Positions 33,501 through 44,881 of a DNA stretch of 64,000 nt are shown here, one piece after another. The position numbers and the translations under genes were made by a program. The notes beneath the pieces are model-generated. The model was not told where the DNA came from, ran no database searches, and worked only from the letters and a program-made list of their open reading frames with translations. How positions within the stretch are numbered: the stretch's first letter is position 1; the number at the start of each line of letters is the position of its first letter. The stretch is from Gongronella butleri. Its lineage: Eukaryota; Mucoromycota; Mucoromycetes; Mucorales; Cunninghamellaceae. Where the stretch lies: positions 310,001 through 374,000 of the forward strand of contig JAIWZP010000010.1 of assembly GCA_025201375.1 (NCBI GenBank). The letters run 5' to 3'.

Positions 33501-34555
33501 GGTTGTTTGTAGGTTTGCTGGCCATGTTGTTCATCTGCAGCACGCGCTGCGTCATGTCGTTGCGTCGGCCAAGCTGCACAATCTGCTGCTTTGAAAAATC
33601 CATGGCTGTTTTGCTGTTGGACACCATTGTCTGGAGACGCGCATACGATGTTTGACGCGACCGCAGCTTGATGTCCTGAATAATCTCGTACTGGATCTCG
33701 GGCGGCAGCGCCTGGAACGTCTCCGAGTCCATGTCAATGTCCGCCGGCCGGAATTCGCTGACGAAATCAAGCAATTCCTCCTTTGTCGCCAAACGCGGGT
33801 CAATCGCGCCAGGACGCGCCGCCACAGGCGCCTCGGGAGGCAGCTCGTACTGGTCTTGCTTGATCTTGTTCTGGTGCCGCAGATGATCCACCGCAGCAGC
33901 ATGATCCAGCTGCTCAAGATACGTGTACGACTCTTCATCGCCATTACTAGCCTCCGTCTCTTCCTGAATTCCCTGGCGTCTATTTAAAAAACAATGAAAA
34001 TGACAATGAAAAAAAAAATGAGGAACAAGCACGCTTTTTCCGTCCCTTTTTTTTTTTTTTTGTCTACTTGGCCTTTTTTATGCACTTTTTTTATATCAAC
34101 GTACCGCTTCTGCTCTTCATAGACGGCCTGGCCCATGAGCTGTGCGTTGAGGATCTTTTGAGCGGTGCGTTTGATATTGGATTGCACGCCCTGGCGGCGC
34201 TGCTGGCGTGTACGCTATGAGAAAAAGTGTAAAAAAAAAAAAAAAAAGGGTTAATCAAGGTTCATTTTGTCGTTTTTTTTTTTCCCAATACCATGGTGGC
34301 CAGCTTCATAGTGGGCGCGGCGCCATCAAAGACAAAGACAGGCTTAATATTGTAAAAGAGAAGCTTGCATAGACGACGGAAAAAGCCCAAGATATAGCCG
34401 TGGCGCAGGGCATTGCCGTCGCTGGATCGCATAGTGCGAAGGAACTGGTATATCCAAATACTGGCGTCGATGGCCAACTTGCGGTTGCGCAGCCTCTCCA
34501 GCTGTACAGGCCGTGCTGACGGCTGCACCAACGTCCATAAGCCCTGAACACCCAT
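30504..34555 (-). CDS. RAD2: DNA repair endonuclease Rad2/XPG (ERCC5)
   Basis: Five exons: 34292-34555, 34105-34214, 31957-33979, 30868-31857 and 30504-30785, all in frame, giving 1,222 aa. The XPG N-domain starts MGVQGLWTLVQPSARPV and includes AIDASIWIYQFL and PVFVFDGAAP. A long acidic spacer (exon 3 and the start of exon 4), typical of Rad2/XPG as opposed to FEN1, separates it from the I-domain. That domain carries PYVVAPMEAEAQCAFLL and GIVTDDSDCFLFGG with the catalytic acidic residues, then the helix-hairpin-helix GSDYTPGLTGIGPVAALEIL. The C-terminus has a PCNA-binding PIP box (QPTLSNYF) and a basic nuclear-signal-like end. It makes the 3' incision in nucleotide excision repair. Confidence 0.96.
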
Positions 34556-34766
34556 GAAAAATGATGTAAAAAGGACAAAAGAAGCGTCGAGGAGGGGGAC
34601 TATCAAGCAATCAACAAAGACAAAGAAATTGAAAGAGAAAGAAAAAAAAAAAGGGAAGGAGCTGCGGCGTCGTGCCCCTTCCTTTTTAAAGACCCGATTT
34701 TTGGCGGAGCCCTCTTTTCACGCCCTTTTCCCCTCTGTTTCGTCCTCCGTTTCTTATGCACATGTC

Positions 34767-35154
34767 ATGCGCACCGTCATTGGCATTGTCATCTTGGCTT
34801 TCTGGCTCGGCTACTTGACAGCTACCTGTGACCTCTTTGACCTGCTCTCCCACGTCGTAAAACGCGCAAAAAACGCCTATTCGTCCCCTTTTTACCCACC
34901 TTTTTTTTTTTTTGCGTTTTTGCTTCCTAGCGCCCTGTGATCTATATCCTCTGCACTATCGGCAGTCTGTACCTGTCGATCCTGATACCCTTGGAGCGCC
35001 TGGCCGACAATGAGGCGCGAAAGGTAATGTCACGCGCCCCAATTCGCGTCAAAATGGCTCATTTTATATCTTTTTTTTTTTTTATTTAAAGCACCCAAAA
35101 ACATCGTTTCGAACGTCAGCACAGGAGCACCTCAAGCGCCGAGGCAGCTTTTGA
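34767..35154 (+). CDS. small two-helix membrane protein, unknown
   Basis: Three exons (34767-34856, 34931-35023, 35092-35154) join in frame to 81 aa. Two hydrophobic segments are clear: VIGIVILAFWLGYLTA near the N-terminus and PVIYILCTIGSLYLSILIPL in the middle. A basic hydrophilic tail follows, ending HLKRRGSF. Consistent splice sites and coding-like exons make it credible despite its size. It shares a 211-bp divergent promoter region with the Rad2 gene. The size and layout resemble small subunits of ER membrane enzymes, but I see no diagnostic motif and assign no function. Confidence 0.6.
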
Positions 35155-35394
35155 CAGGGAGAATTTGATTTTTTTTATTGGTTTGCTTTAGAAGAGGATC
35201 ATTTACAAAAATAATAAAAAAAGAACAATGTACAAAGAGTGAGATGCTACAGAAATTGGAAACGAGAGTGGAGGGGGAGGCAAAGAGGGGGTAATACACA
35301 GGGCGAGAGAAAATTGGGTGGGAGAAGTGTGGAATCATGGAGAAAAAGCGTATCAATTGGATCCATTTGGCTCAAAAGACGACATTTTTTTGTT

Positions 35395-36088
35395 TCAATT
35401 GGCGAGCACGTCATCGGGGGGTGTCTGAGCGATCTGGTTGGCAAGGGGCGAGGCCTGCGCCTGATGGTGTTGCTTTGTCTTCTCGGGGCTGCTGGGCGGC
35501 GACATGCGAATGGGTGTCGACGTGCGCGGCTGGAGATAATGCATGAGCGGGCTGCTGTTCGGGCTCGGCTGGCCACTACCATGGTTGCTAGGTGGCGTCG
35601 AATTCAGTTTAAACGTCACGCGGCCGCGCGTTCGATCCTCAAACAGCGTCATGATATTGCCATGGTCCCCAACACGGTACGACACGCTAAACGGATCGAT
35701 CCAAAGCACAAAATCCTTGGGCAAATGCGTCAAAAGCGTTTGCACCGGCACATTCGACTTTTGCGCAGCTGCAGAAAAAAAGAAAAGAAGCAATTGAATA
35801 CGATTGACAAACAAAGGGTCCAATTTTGGCAGAATTCTCCCAAAATGTCGCTCAATTCCTTGTTTTATATGTACCTTGGATCAAAACCGGATCCAGCAGC
35901 TGGTTAAAGTTGGAGAGGGCGCGGTAAGCATTGCCCTTGAACGGCTGCTGGGGATCCCAGTGGTGCGTAAACCGTGCTTTGAGCAGCTCGGCAAGTTTGT
36001 CCTTGAAAGACGCAAGGCTATTCTCGTCGATCTTGGCGTTCAATAGTCTTCCCAGAAAATCAATGGCTTGTGCTATTTCCATATGCAT
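35395..36088 (-). CDS. BTG/Tob family antiproliferative protein
   Basis: Two exons, 35875-36088 and 35395-35768, in frame, 195 aa. The BTG domain fills the first 120 or so residues: EIAQAIDFLGRLLNA, then FKDKLAELLKARFTHHWDP and GNAYRALSNF (box A), then PKDFVLWIDPFSVSYRVGD (box B). The C-terminal 70 residues are Ser/Pro/Gln-rich and disordered. BTG/Tob domains bind the CAF1 (CNOT7/8) deadenylase and recruit CCR4-NOT to mRNAs. Such proteins are well known in animals and reported from some early-diverging fungi. The CAF1 gene of this genome lies only 2.4 kb away, on the other strand. Confidence 0.9.
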
Positions 36089-36623
36089 CTTTTATATCAG
36101 CATTGAAGGGTTAAAAAAAAAAAAAATAGACAGGTAAAAGAAGAGAAAAAAAAAAAAAAAAAGAAGCGAGGCTGCTTTTTTTCTCATTCTCTCAAAGTGA
36201 AACTTGACTGACAGACCAGCGGGGCTTTGATTGGTGCGGCTGGTCCTCTTTGCAACTCACCAATCACCCTTCTCGTAGCAAAAAAGTGACAAAGCGACAT
36301 CGTGGAGATGAAGAAAAAGATGTTTGGCAGGCAATTGAAGCAATTGGAGCATTATGCAAGCCATGGCAACAAATAGGACATTCTTTTGTTTTCAAACGGG
36401 AGATCAATGGCTGCCAAAAGATCGTGCACGGATGAAAAATGGGCGAGAACAATGATGTCCGGAGTTTGATTGGCCGTCAGGAAAGCTGAAATCGTGCTTT
36501 GTCCTATTTTCTTGCTCCTTTTTTTTATTTTCTTCTTTTTCTTTCTTTTTTGCGTCTTTTTTTGCCCTTTTTACACGCCTTTACACACGTTTTGCCTATT
36601 TTTCTCTCTTTTCGATCTACACC
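36089..36623. other. divergent promoter region, BTG/Tob and GATA genes
   Basis: The two genes are transcribed away from this 535-bp region. It has A runs beside the BTG start and a long T/C-rich tract (36517-36605) ahead of the GATA ATG. No gene is seen. Confidence 0.55.
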
Positions 36624-37969
36624 ATGCCAAAACGAAAACGATCCTCCAGTCTTGGGGCCAACAGGTACAAAAGCAGCCAGAGTCGCGCAAAGCACTTGTT
36701 CCTTTTACGTTTTTGGGGAGGTTCCCCACACTTTTTCTTGATCTTGCGAGTTCTCGGCGGCATCCTGACACGACTTGTTCTCACTCGCTTTGCATAGTGC
36801 CTGGCTGCTCGACACTTTTGACACATACACGTTGCCGTCAGACGCCTCGGCGCGAATTGATCAGGGTTTACACTATAGGATACGTTGTCTAGGCACCGCT
36901 CGCTTGCACGTGCACCCGGTGCTCTTCTTCGAGGTCACAAAGTCGGAAATTTCAGACAATGATAAGGTCGACAAGGACGCATTGCCTCCAAAAAAGCGCA
37001 AAAAACGCCATGTCGAGACTTCCATCATCTTTTCACTCAACGACACCACCAATTCCTCGCCACACCTCGACCGCGATTACTTTCAATTCCCTGCCCATTG
37101 CCTCGTTGAGCCCATTTCCACAGACGAGCCATTTGAGGTAAAAAAAGAAAAAAAAAAGAATATCAGGGCCTATTTTTGTGCATTGTCATGGGAGTCAAGG
37201 CGACAAAGGAGGGCTCAATTGCTCTTTTTTTAGTTGTGCTGTACATTCTTCTCCCCAGCACTGATACAACAGTACCCGCTGCCATCGCCACCGCCTTCAT
37301 CGTCGTCACAAAAGCGAGGATCATCGCCATCACAACCACCCCGGCATCAGCGGCGGTGGACCGATCCCGGCCAGCGACCGTTCAAGGAGGATCCAATGAC
37401 TTTGCCCTTGTCCGGCGCATCCCACGATCTGTATCAATCCCTCAAACAGGCTGTTTTGCATTACGAAGCGTTCTGTCAGCAGCTGCTAGATCTCGTAAGC
37501 CCCAATGGACCTTTTTTTTTTTTTATCAATTGATTTCTGACGATCTTTTTTTTTTCTTTACGGGTAGAAGCAGCGCCATACCCAAAGTCTCGCGTCAGTG
37601 CAGAAAAAGCAAAAATCGTCGACAGGCAAACGCACGGCCAATGCCAACAAGCAATGCGCATACTGCCACTCCAAAACCACCCCCATGTGGCGCCGCGGGC
37701 CCGAGGGCGCTGGCACGCTCTGCAATGCCTGCGGAGTAAAGTGGAAGAACGGCAAAATCCTCATTCCCAAGAAATCGCCAAAAACAGAAGACAGCCTCGA
37801 CGTCCCGGCGCTTTCCTCTTCATCCTCGTCAGAATCACCCTTGCCCTCCTCATTCAGCTCATCACCATCGCCGCCACCCGCGCGCTCATTCGACACGCCC
37901 AACATAAAACTCCAGGATGTCGAAGCGGCCGCTCTACTCACTCTCTTAAAGCAAAGCAATACACAATAA
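36624..37969 (+). CDS. GATA-type zinc-finger transcription factor
   Basis: Four exons: 36624-36664, 36798-37137, 37234-37494 and 37568-37969, in frame, 347 aa. The N-terminus is basic (MPKRKRSSS), and a second basic cluster PPKKRKKRH is a probable nuclear signal. The single GATA finger near residue 240-265 reads CAYCHSKTTPMWRRGPEG then LCNACG, a C-x2-C-x18-C-x2-C finger with the usual T-P-x-W-R-R core. The region after it (VKWKNGKI) is the basic tail. A Ser/Pro-rich stretch and a C-terminal Leu-rich helix (ALLTLLKQ) follow. Fungal GATA factors control nitrogen use, light responses or iron uptake; which applies here cannot be told. Confidence 0.92.
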
Positions 37970-38526
37970 AAGCTCTCTATTTTACTGTAAATCGAAATGG
38001 CATTTGGGCGCGTCTCGCACTTGCGCGCGCGTACCATCCAGGTGTTGTGTGGATTCCATCGAATTACTCCTTCAACTTGCTTTTTTGCTTTCAATTCCCG
38101 CTCCATGCACAAAACGGGACGCAAAAACGCAAAAAAGACGGGATACAGCCATGTGCAAAAGATCAGCAGGAGCGACACGACCATCAATGGCTCCGCGGAT
38201 GAGATGGAAACAGTGGGAATTGGCGCATTTTGTTGCCAAAAGAATCAAAATGGTGAAAAAAAGAACGCAGCAATGACCCCAATGGGCTACATTGAGTTCA
38301 TGCAGACCATGCGTCACTCCCTCTTTTTATTTTCATTGAGTTTAAATTGGGCACTTGCTGCTTGCAAAAAAAAAAAAAAAAAGCATCCCCGCTCTGTGGG
38401 AGATAGACTTGCCTTTTTCTTTCTCATTCACTTTTTTCTTTCCCAGTTGTTTACGTCAATCTTTTGCTTCCCGTGCGCGCGTCCCCTCCGTCCCATCCTC
38501 CCACACACATACAGCGCCCCCCAAAC
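37970..38526. other. intergenic before CAF1 gene
   Basis: It contains a TACTGTA at 37983-37989, 14 bases after the GATA stop, an A run at 38366-38382, and a pyrimidine-rich tract ahead of the CAF1 ATG. No gene is evident. Confidence 0.5.
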
Positions 38527-39659
38527 ATGCCCATAAATGAATCAAAATATATTCGAGAAGTCTGGGCTGAGAACCTAGAGGAAGAAATGAAGTATTTGCG
38601 CGACTTGGTCGAGGAATACCCATATCTTGCGATGGTAAACCCCCCGCCCCCGAGTGTCTCGACTCGCTTGCTCACTCGTTTTTCATGTTTTACAAACAGG
38701 ACACCGAGTTTCCTGGCGTCGTCGCGCGCCCAATAGGCACTTTCCGCACGTCCTCCGACTATCACTACCAAACACTACGGTGCAACGTCGACTTGCTCAA
38801 GATCATCCAGCTCGGCGTCACCTTTGCCGACCAACACGGCAACCTGCCTGCCAATGTGTGCACATGGCAATTCAATTTCAAATTCAACCTAGAGTAGGGC
38901 AAAAAGACGCGACACGAGAGGAAAGGAAGAGAAAAAAAAAGACAACGCGGACGCTGATCACGCCCTTTTTTTTCCCTCAGGAGTGACATGTACGCGCAAG
39001 ACTCCATCGACATGCTGACAAAATCGGGCATCGACTTTAAAAAGCATGAGGAATACGGCATCGACGTGGAACACTTTGGCGAGCTGTTGATCAGTTCTGG
39101 TTTTGTGCTGCTGGATGATGTAAAGTGGATCAGCTTCCACAGTGGCTACGATTTCGGCTACTTGCTCAAGGTGCTGACGTGCACAAACATGCCGGCCGAC
39201 GAAACAGAGTTTTTTGACCTTTTGCGCACCTATTTCCCCTGCGTATACGACATCAAATACCTCATGAAGAGCTGCAAGAACCTCAAGGGTGGACTCCAGG
39301 ACATTGCCGACGATCTGCAGGTCGCTCGCATCGGACCACAGCACCAGGCAGGATCAGATTCGCTTCTAACAAGCGCAACCTTTTTCAAAATGCGCCAAAT
39401 GTTCTTTGAGGACAAAATCGACGACCAAAAATACCTGTACGTGCTGTCCCTCTCTGCTTATCCGCCAGTCCATAGCCCTCAGCTCACCACTTTTTCTTCT
39501 TTTTTTTTTTTTTTACAATCTAGTGGCTACCTCTTTGGTCTTCGATGCAGCCCCAATGCCATGCAGACCCTCACCAATGCTGCCGCTGGCCTATCACTCA
39601 GCGACGAGCCCGTCAATGGCAAGCCAATGGCCAATGGCACCACTACGGGCAAGTCATGA
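38527..39659 (+). CDS. POP2: CCR4-NOT deadenylase subunit CAF1/POP2
   Basis: Four exons: 38527-38634, 38700-38893, 38981-39436 and 39524-39659, in frame, 297 aa. The protein begins MPINESKYIREVWAENLEEE as in the family. DEDD-nuclease motifs are intact: MDTEFPGVVARP across the first junction (motif I, D and E), GYDFGYLLKVLT (motif II, D) and ARIGPQHQAGSDSLLT (motif III, D with H). The C-terminal exon carries KYLGYLFGL and a short Gly/Asn-rich tail. It removes poly(A) tails as part of CCR4-NOT. Intron 2 contains GACGCG beside the branch-point-like GCTGAT, as many introns here do. Confidence 0.95.
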
Positions 39660-39888
39660 TCGTCGCCGTCTTTTTTTTTCGCTCCTCCCCGTGTTTTTGC
39701 TTTTGTCTTGTTGTTTTTATCCCCCCACCCCCCGCCAACGACCACCTCATTAAATCAATAAATAAAAAAAAGGTTAAAATCAAAAACGTGTTTTCCAGTC
39801 GTGATCCGTGGTAAAAAAAATTCAACGCGTTATTTTTCACGCGTTTCATTGCACAGCAGCGCAAAGTAAGCCGTGCCCTTAAATGTAC

Positions 39889-42800
39889 TACAGTATATCG
39901 GTACAAAAAAGCACCCCCTCTTCGTCTTTTGCACTGCAAATTTGTAATGAAAATCGCGTCGCGATGCCAAGAAAAACCAATACTGATTGAAAATACGATG
40001 GTGATGAATTGCCAAGTTTCGACATTGCATCATGCAGCACCTTCTTCACTGCACTACAGTAGTACTGGAGTTCTGCGCGTCTCTTCTTCAAAAGCACCTT
40101 GCTTCAAAGTCGAGATTAGAGAGACCAATGCCGCAATGCGTCATCAATAATCGAACGGTTGTCGTATTACTGTATTCAGTTCTATGATACAGACATACAG
40201 TAAAATCCAATTCTTTGAAATTTTCACAAAGCCAGTCCTTGGCACAACAAATCATGATTACAGTATTACCGGTAGATTGCTGCCAAACTTGTCGTTTGGT
40301 GATTTCGGCGCGTCTTTTCGACAGAAAAACACTGAAAACCAGCGCTTGATGATTACTGGGTCATTGCCCACCAGATGAACGCAAAACTTCGATACGTATT
40401 TGCATTAATCCATCCAGGCAGGGATGGCTTGTCAATTTTTCTTTGATCATCGCAATGAGAAAACTTCTTGCATCATTAGTGCTCGAATGAGACGAGCGAG
40501 TTCGTTCGACATTTCTGGATTGTTTGCTCGCCCGATGGATGAACTTTGCACGCTATGATGATTCTGTACAGTAGAACGCTTTATCATATGATAAAAAAGT
40601 CGATCAAACATTGAATTAATTTTCAGGCTCGCTTTTCTCGATAACTGGGAAAACAATCCAAGGGGTGCTTAACGTGTCAAATGCAGCAGCTGAATCTCTG
40701 TCGAATAAAAAAGTACTGTAATTAAAAGTTTCACCACGATCTGATCAAAACAACTGATACGTATGATAATTGACAGAAGAGAAAAAATAGCTTTTTTGTT
40801 GACAATTTGATCCTCTTACGTAAGTGGCGGCGATTTGCACGATACTGTAAGTACGGTCTAATAAACAATCTGCGATTTTTATCCCAGTTTATTACTACAG
40901 TACAGTAACAAACAGAGGGGCAAAACATCTTGTTTTCTATAGTAATCTTGAGATGACTTGCAGCAGCGCGCTAGCTTGGGTTTAATAACTTTTGCATCAG
41001 TCATTTCACCCACCAGCCCACAACAACAGGCCGCCTACTCATCAGCGTGTGAAATGGGTAGAGGAAAAAAGTCAAGAAAAAGGGAAAACAAGTAAATACT
41101 TTGAGAATAATCGAATACGGTTTATTAGGGAAATGAAAAGATTCTCTATTTAAAAGAAATGAATAAAACTAGGGTTTCAAAATAGCAAGGTGTCGATTGA
41201 TGTCTGGATGCATGGCTGTCAAGCATGCATGTCCTTTCCGAGGCATGTATAAAGTGAGCCGCGCTCAATTAGCAATTGAGCTTGACCCCGGATGATATTG
41301 TTACAAGCAGGGATGCGCTGTCCATGGCCAATTGACCCTTGGACACGTCTGAGGCATCATGAATGGACAAGTAGGACTCCATTGGCAAGCCGACAGAAAA
41401 GAAAGTTTTTTTTATCTGTCTTTCGGGGGGCTTGCACGTGCCCATATCCTGGTCCATGCAATCCCTGTTCAGACATCACAAATAAGACATCTTATCAAGG
41501 GTGCGTACAAGAGAGCGAATAGTATGTAGAAAGGGTGCGCTGTCCTTTCATCACAAAATAAAAAAGTGATTAAATGGGTAAGACCTGGCGACAGCAGCCA
41601 ACGTGTGAGCGGGGCTTAATTAGCCGGACTAGGCAAGTACCCGTCCATCTGGAGGATTAGAATCCAGGAATGCGGCATAGAGCATGTACGACGCGATTTG
41701 CATCGCGTTGCTTTCACTTTCTTTTTTTTTCTTTTTTATACAATTTGAGAAAGACAAGCCCAGACACGGCCAGCACGTCTGACTTGGGGTAATCGTACAA
41801 TATCTGCTCTTTCACATGGACGTACGTATCCATTGCGATTTAATTTAATTAAGAATATCACGCTCTGCAAGCAGCAAATACAACACAGCGCACAAAAATG
41901 TGCAAAATAAAAAATAAAAAAAATTCCATGCAATCCAGACGTACTTTAATTTGGAAGTGTCAAACCTTATTTTTTGCAAAAAAAATCTTGTCCATAGTAG
42001 GCACTTTTCTCAGTCGATCGCCGTTCATGCGTCACTCTTTGTTGGGCTTTATTCTTCAAGTTGGGCGACTTGCCATTTTGTCAGCCAATCGCAAATTGTC
42101 GGAGTTACCTGTTTGGGATGCATTGATCACCCGGAGTTCGAAATTTCCCAAAATTAGGCATTTTCTGAGATTGAAATGTGTGACCCCTGAGTGACCCCTG
42201 AATTTTTCAAAAGTGGTCGTAGCGCTTTGGGGGGTTTAAGCTTTTTTGTTGCAAATTTTGTTGCGCTGGATTCAATGCAGTTACAGTATTTTTGAGCGGG
42301 ATCGGTCAAGCAGTTGGCGATATACAGTAAATACAAAAGAGGCCAAACTTGGCGTTTTTTTTGGAATTTGCAGGCTCAAAAAAATTGCGTGCACCCGTCA
42401 TCATACTGTACCGTAAGCACCAGGCAGTAGTACATACAGTACTGTACGGTACCTACAGTAGTTCGTGGTGCCGTGACACGATTTTCATCGGCGAGCAGGT
42501 GGGCTGTAAAAAAATTTCTGGAGGCACAACCAACAGAAGAACTTCATAGTCCCAAAAAGCACACGTTGTCATTTTCTTTAAAGGCAAATGCGTTCCTTGT
42601 TGTTCAGCGCAGGTGCGTACATCATACAGTTTCATACAGTAGCACGCTGCTAAAGAACTTTGATACTGTACAACAAGCATTGAAAAACAAATACAGTAAA
42701 ACGCGTCAAGTTCTCTCCATTGTGATTAACTGATTATTATCATAGGGAGGAGTAATTACAGTACTACTGTAAAAGCCCACAGATCAAACGTAAAACGTTT

Positions 42801-43330
42801 TTCCTACCGTATGTACAGTATACGGTACAGTAGTATTATTTGTGGTAGTGTAAAATACCAAAACCATGAAAATATCATAGTACGTAATGCTTGTGCAATT
42901 CCTCGGGCTTCTGCGGCTGACCCATATTTTAAAACCGAAACAACATATGATATCATACGCTTCACATACACTTGCAGCAGCACCTTACGTACAGTATAGT
43001 ATCATACTGTAATCATACAGTATCATATGATAATCGCCAATGGGCAACCTCTGAAAGGAAAGCAGACAGTGCAAGAAATCATGTGTAAAAAGCTACAGTA
43101 AAAACGCGCAAAATTCGAAACCTTTCGTCATTCGCCATGCACACCCACAGTTTTTTGATGCCTACGTATATTTTTGCAGGCCAAAGAATGATGATGAGTT
43201 GATGACACTGTTTTTTGATAAAGGGTGTATGTATTATTGCTTTTAACAGAATCATCCTGCTGGACGCGCGGCGTCACGGTGGTGTGGCCCAAAAAAAACA
43301 GGAAATCCCCTCCGCGCTCCGCCTACAGTA
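39889..43330. repeat. cluster of TACAGTA/TACTGTA heptamers
   Basis: Twenty-eight copies of the palindromic TAC(A/T)GTA are found by eye in this 3.4 kb; fewer than one would be expected by chance. Several overlap as TACAGTACAGTA (40896-40907) or TACAGTACTGTA (42435-42446). The densest part is 42282-43100. Related TACCGTA and TACGGTA forms also occur. There is no gene in the region. Confidence 0.9.
40180..42310. repeat. dispersed degenerate repeat, copy B
   Basis: Bases 40490-41010 match 12060-12470, 41885-42310 match 12465-12890, and 40250-40370 match 59720-59810. Copy B differs from copy A by many short insertions that contain TACAGTA or TACTGTA. No coding frame remains. Confidence 0.7.
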
Positions 43331-43642
43331 TTACGTATCCTGCGCCAACGTTCATTAGCGATCGTCGCGGAAATTGCCTTTTGTGCGACGCGAGTCGAGC
43401 TGGCATGTTTGAGTCAGGCCATCTTTTTTTTTTCTTTTGCGTGAAATTGATGCTTCCTGGCAAAGATGACTATTATGCTGTGACAGGGCCATTGCTCACT
43501 AAAAAAAAATAGTTGTGACACGAACGAGAATGGTTCAATTGGTACATGTGCGCGCAGGGCGCCGAACATTAGTCCGATGGTTTTAATTGCAAAAGGGGGA
43601 TATTTCTTTTTTTTTCTGTCATGTACAAAGCAATCAAACAAT
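42311..43642. other. non-coding, heptamer-rich interval before MDH
   Basis: Apart from the heptamers (to 43330) there is a T run at 43423-43436 and A runs near 43500. No gene is supported. It separates repeat copy B from the malate dehydrogenase stop. Confidence 0.5.
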
Positions 43643-44881
43643 CTACAGCTTGGCACCCTCGGTGATGAAGGAGGCACCCTTGGAGATGTTGCCCTTCAAC
43701 TCCGGGATGGCTTCCTGGAAGAGCTTCTTCTCGAAATCGTTGAGCGAGCCGATGGGCAGGATCTTTTCGGCACCGCTGGGGCCCAATTGGACGGGAACAG
43801 AGAAGTACTCGAGGTCGTCGCCAACGACGGCCTTGGTGTCCTTGGCACCCTCCTTATCGGCGTCCAAGTGGACGTAGGTGCACTCGACGACGGGCGTGCC
43901 GTTGATGGAGGCCTCCAAGATGTTGAGGGCGAAGCGAGCGCCGGCATAGGCCATGGAGAGCGTGGCCGAGCCCGCACCGTCCTTGGCCTTGACAACCTCG
44001 TCACCACCAAATTGGATGCGGTTCGTCACCTTCTCAATCTGCTCCTGGCTCAGCTTTTCAGTGCCGGCAACCTGGCTCAAAAGAGGCAGAATCGTCACAC
44101 CGCTGTGGCCACCGACAACGGGCACGCGAAGAGTCGCGGCATCACCGCCAATCAGCTCAGTCACAAAGGTCGAGGCACGAACAATGTCCAAGGTGGTCAC
44201 ACCAAAGATGCTAGAAAAAGGACAAAACAACAACAATAAAAATGAGTCACCGTGCCCATTGCACGCCTCTTTTTTTTTTTTCTGAACTTTTTTGTCCTTA
44301 CCGCTTGGGATCGTAGACGTTGAATTGCTTGAACACTTCGGTGACAATGGGCACAGTCGAGTTGACGGGGTTGGAGATGATGCACATGAAGGCCTTGGGG
44401 GCAAATTTGGCGGCAGCGACGGCAAGATCGCGCACAATGCCGGCATTGATCTTGAACAAGTCGTCACGAGTCATGCCAGGCTTGCGGGGTACACCAGCGG
44501 GAATCACAACTAGAGAAAGAGAAGAAAAAAAAAGGCAAATGTCAGGTCGGAAACGCGGAAAAAAAAAAAACCAAGGGCGCACCACGCGCAAAAAAAAAAA
44601 AAAAAAACGCGACGCGTCATCGCGAAAAAGACCCCTAACGCCATATCCATTCCTCTGTTCTTACCAACATCCGAGTCCTTGATAGCCTCCTCGAGCTGGG
44701 CGTTGCCAACGTGGCCAGTGACCTTGGCCTTGGTGTTGATGTGGCTCAAGTCGGCGGCAACACCAGGCGTGTTGACGATATCAAAGAGGGACAGATGGGT
44801 GATAAGGGGCGACTGCTTCAAGAGCAGGGACAGGGGCTGACCAATGCCGCCAGCAGCGCCGCAAACAGTGACTTTAACCAT
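43643..44881 (-). CDS. malate dehydrogenase, probably peroxisomal
   Basis: Three exons: 44665-44881, 44302-44509 and 43643-44210, in frame, 330 aa. The NAD fold starts at residue 2 ([22 protein letters not shown]). [20 protein letters not shown] spans the first junction, and the catalytic region [15 protein letters not shown] is intact. It belongs to the mitochondrial/glyoxysomal NAD-MDH class. No cleavable mitochondrial presequence precedes the fold. The C-terminus is AKL, a recognised peroxisomal targeting signal type 1 variant. A glyoxylate-cycle or peroxisomal redox-shuttle role therefore fits best, though a cytosolic enzyme is possible. Intron 2 has complementary ends (AAGGACAAAA near the donor, TTTTGTCCTT near the acceptor). 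Confidence 0.95.

Noticed and set aside
37234..37259. Alternative GATA exon 3 start at the CCCCAG before 37259
   Set aside because: It gives CAC TGA in the required phase. The TAG at 37231-37233 keeps the frame open.
41590..41680. Possible tRNA-like sequence (GGATTAGAATCC)
   Set aside because: No B-box of the GGTTCGANTCC form, and no acceptor or anticodon stem could be drawn.
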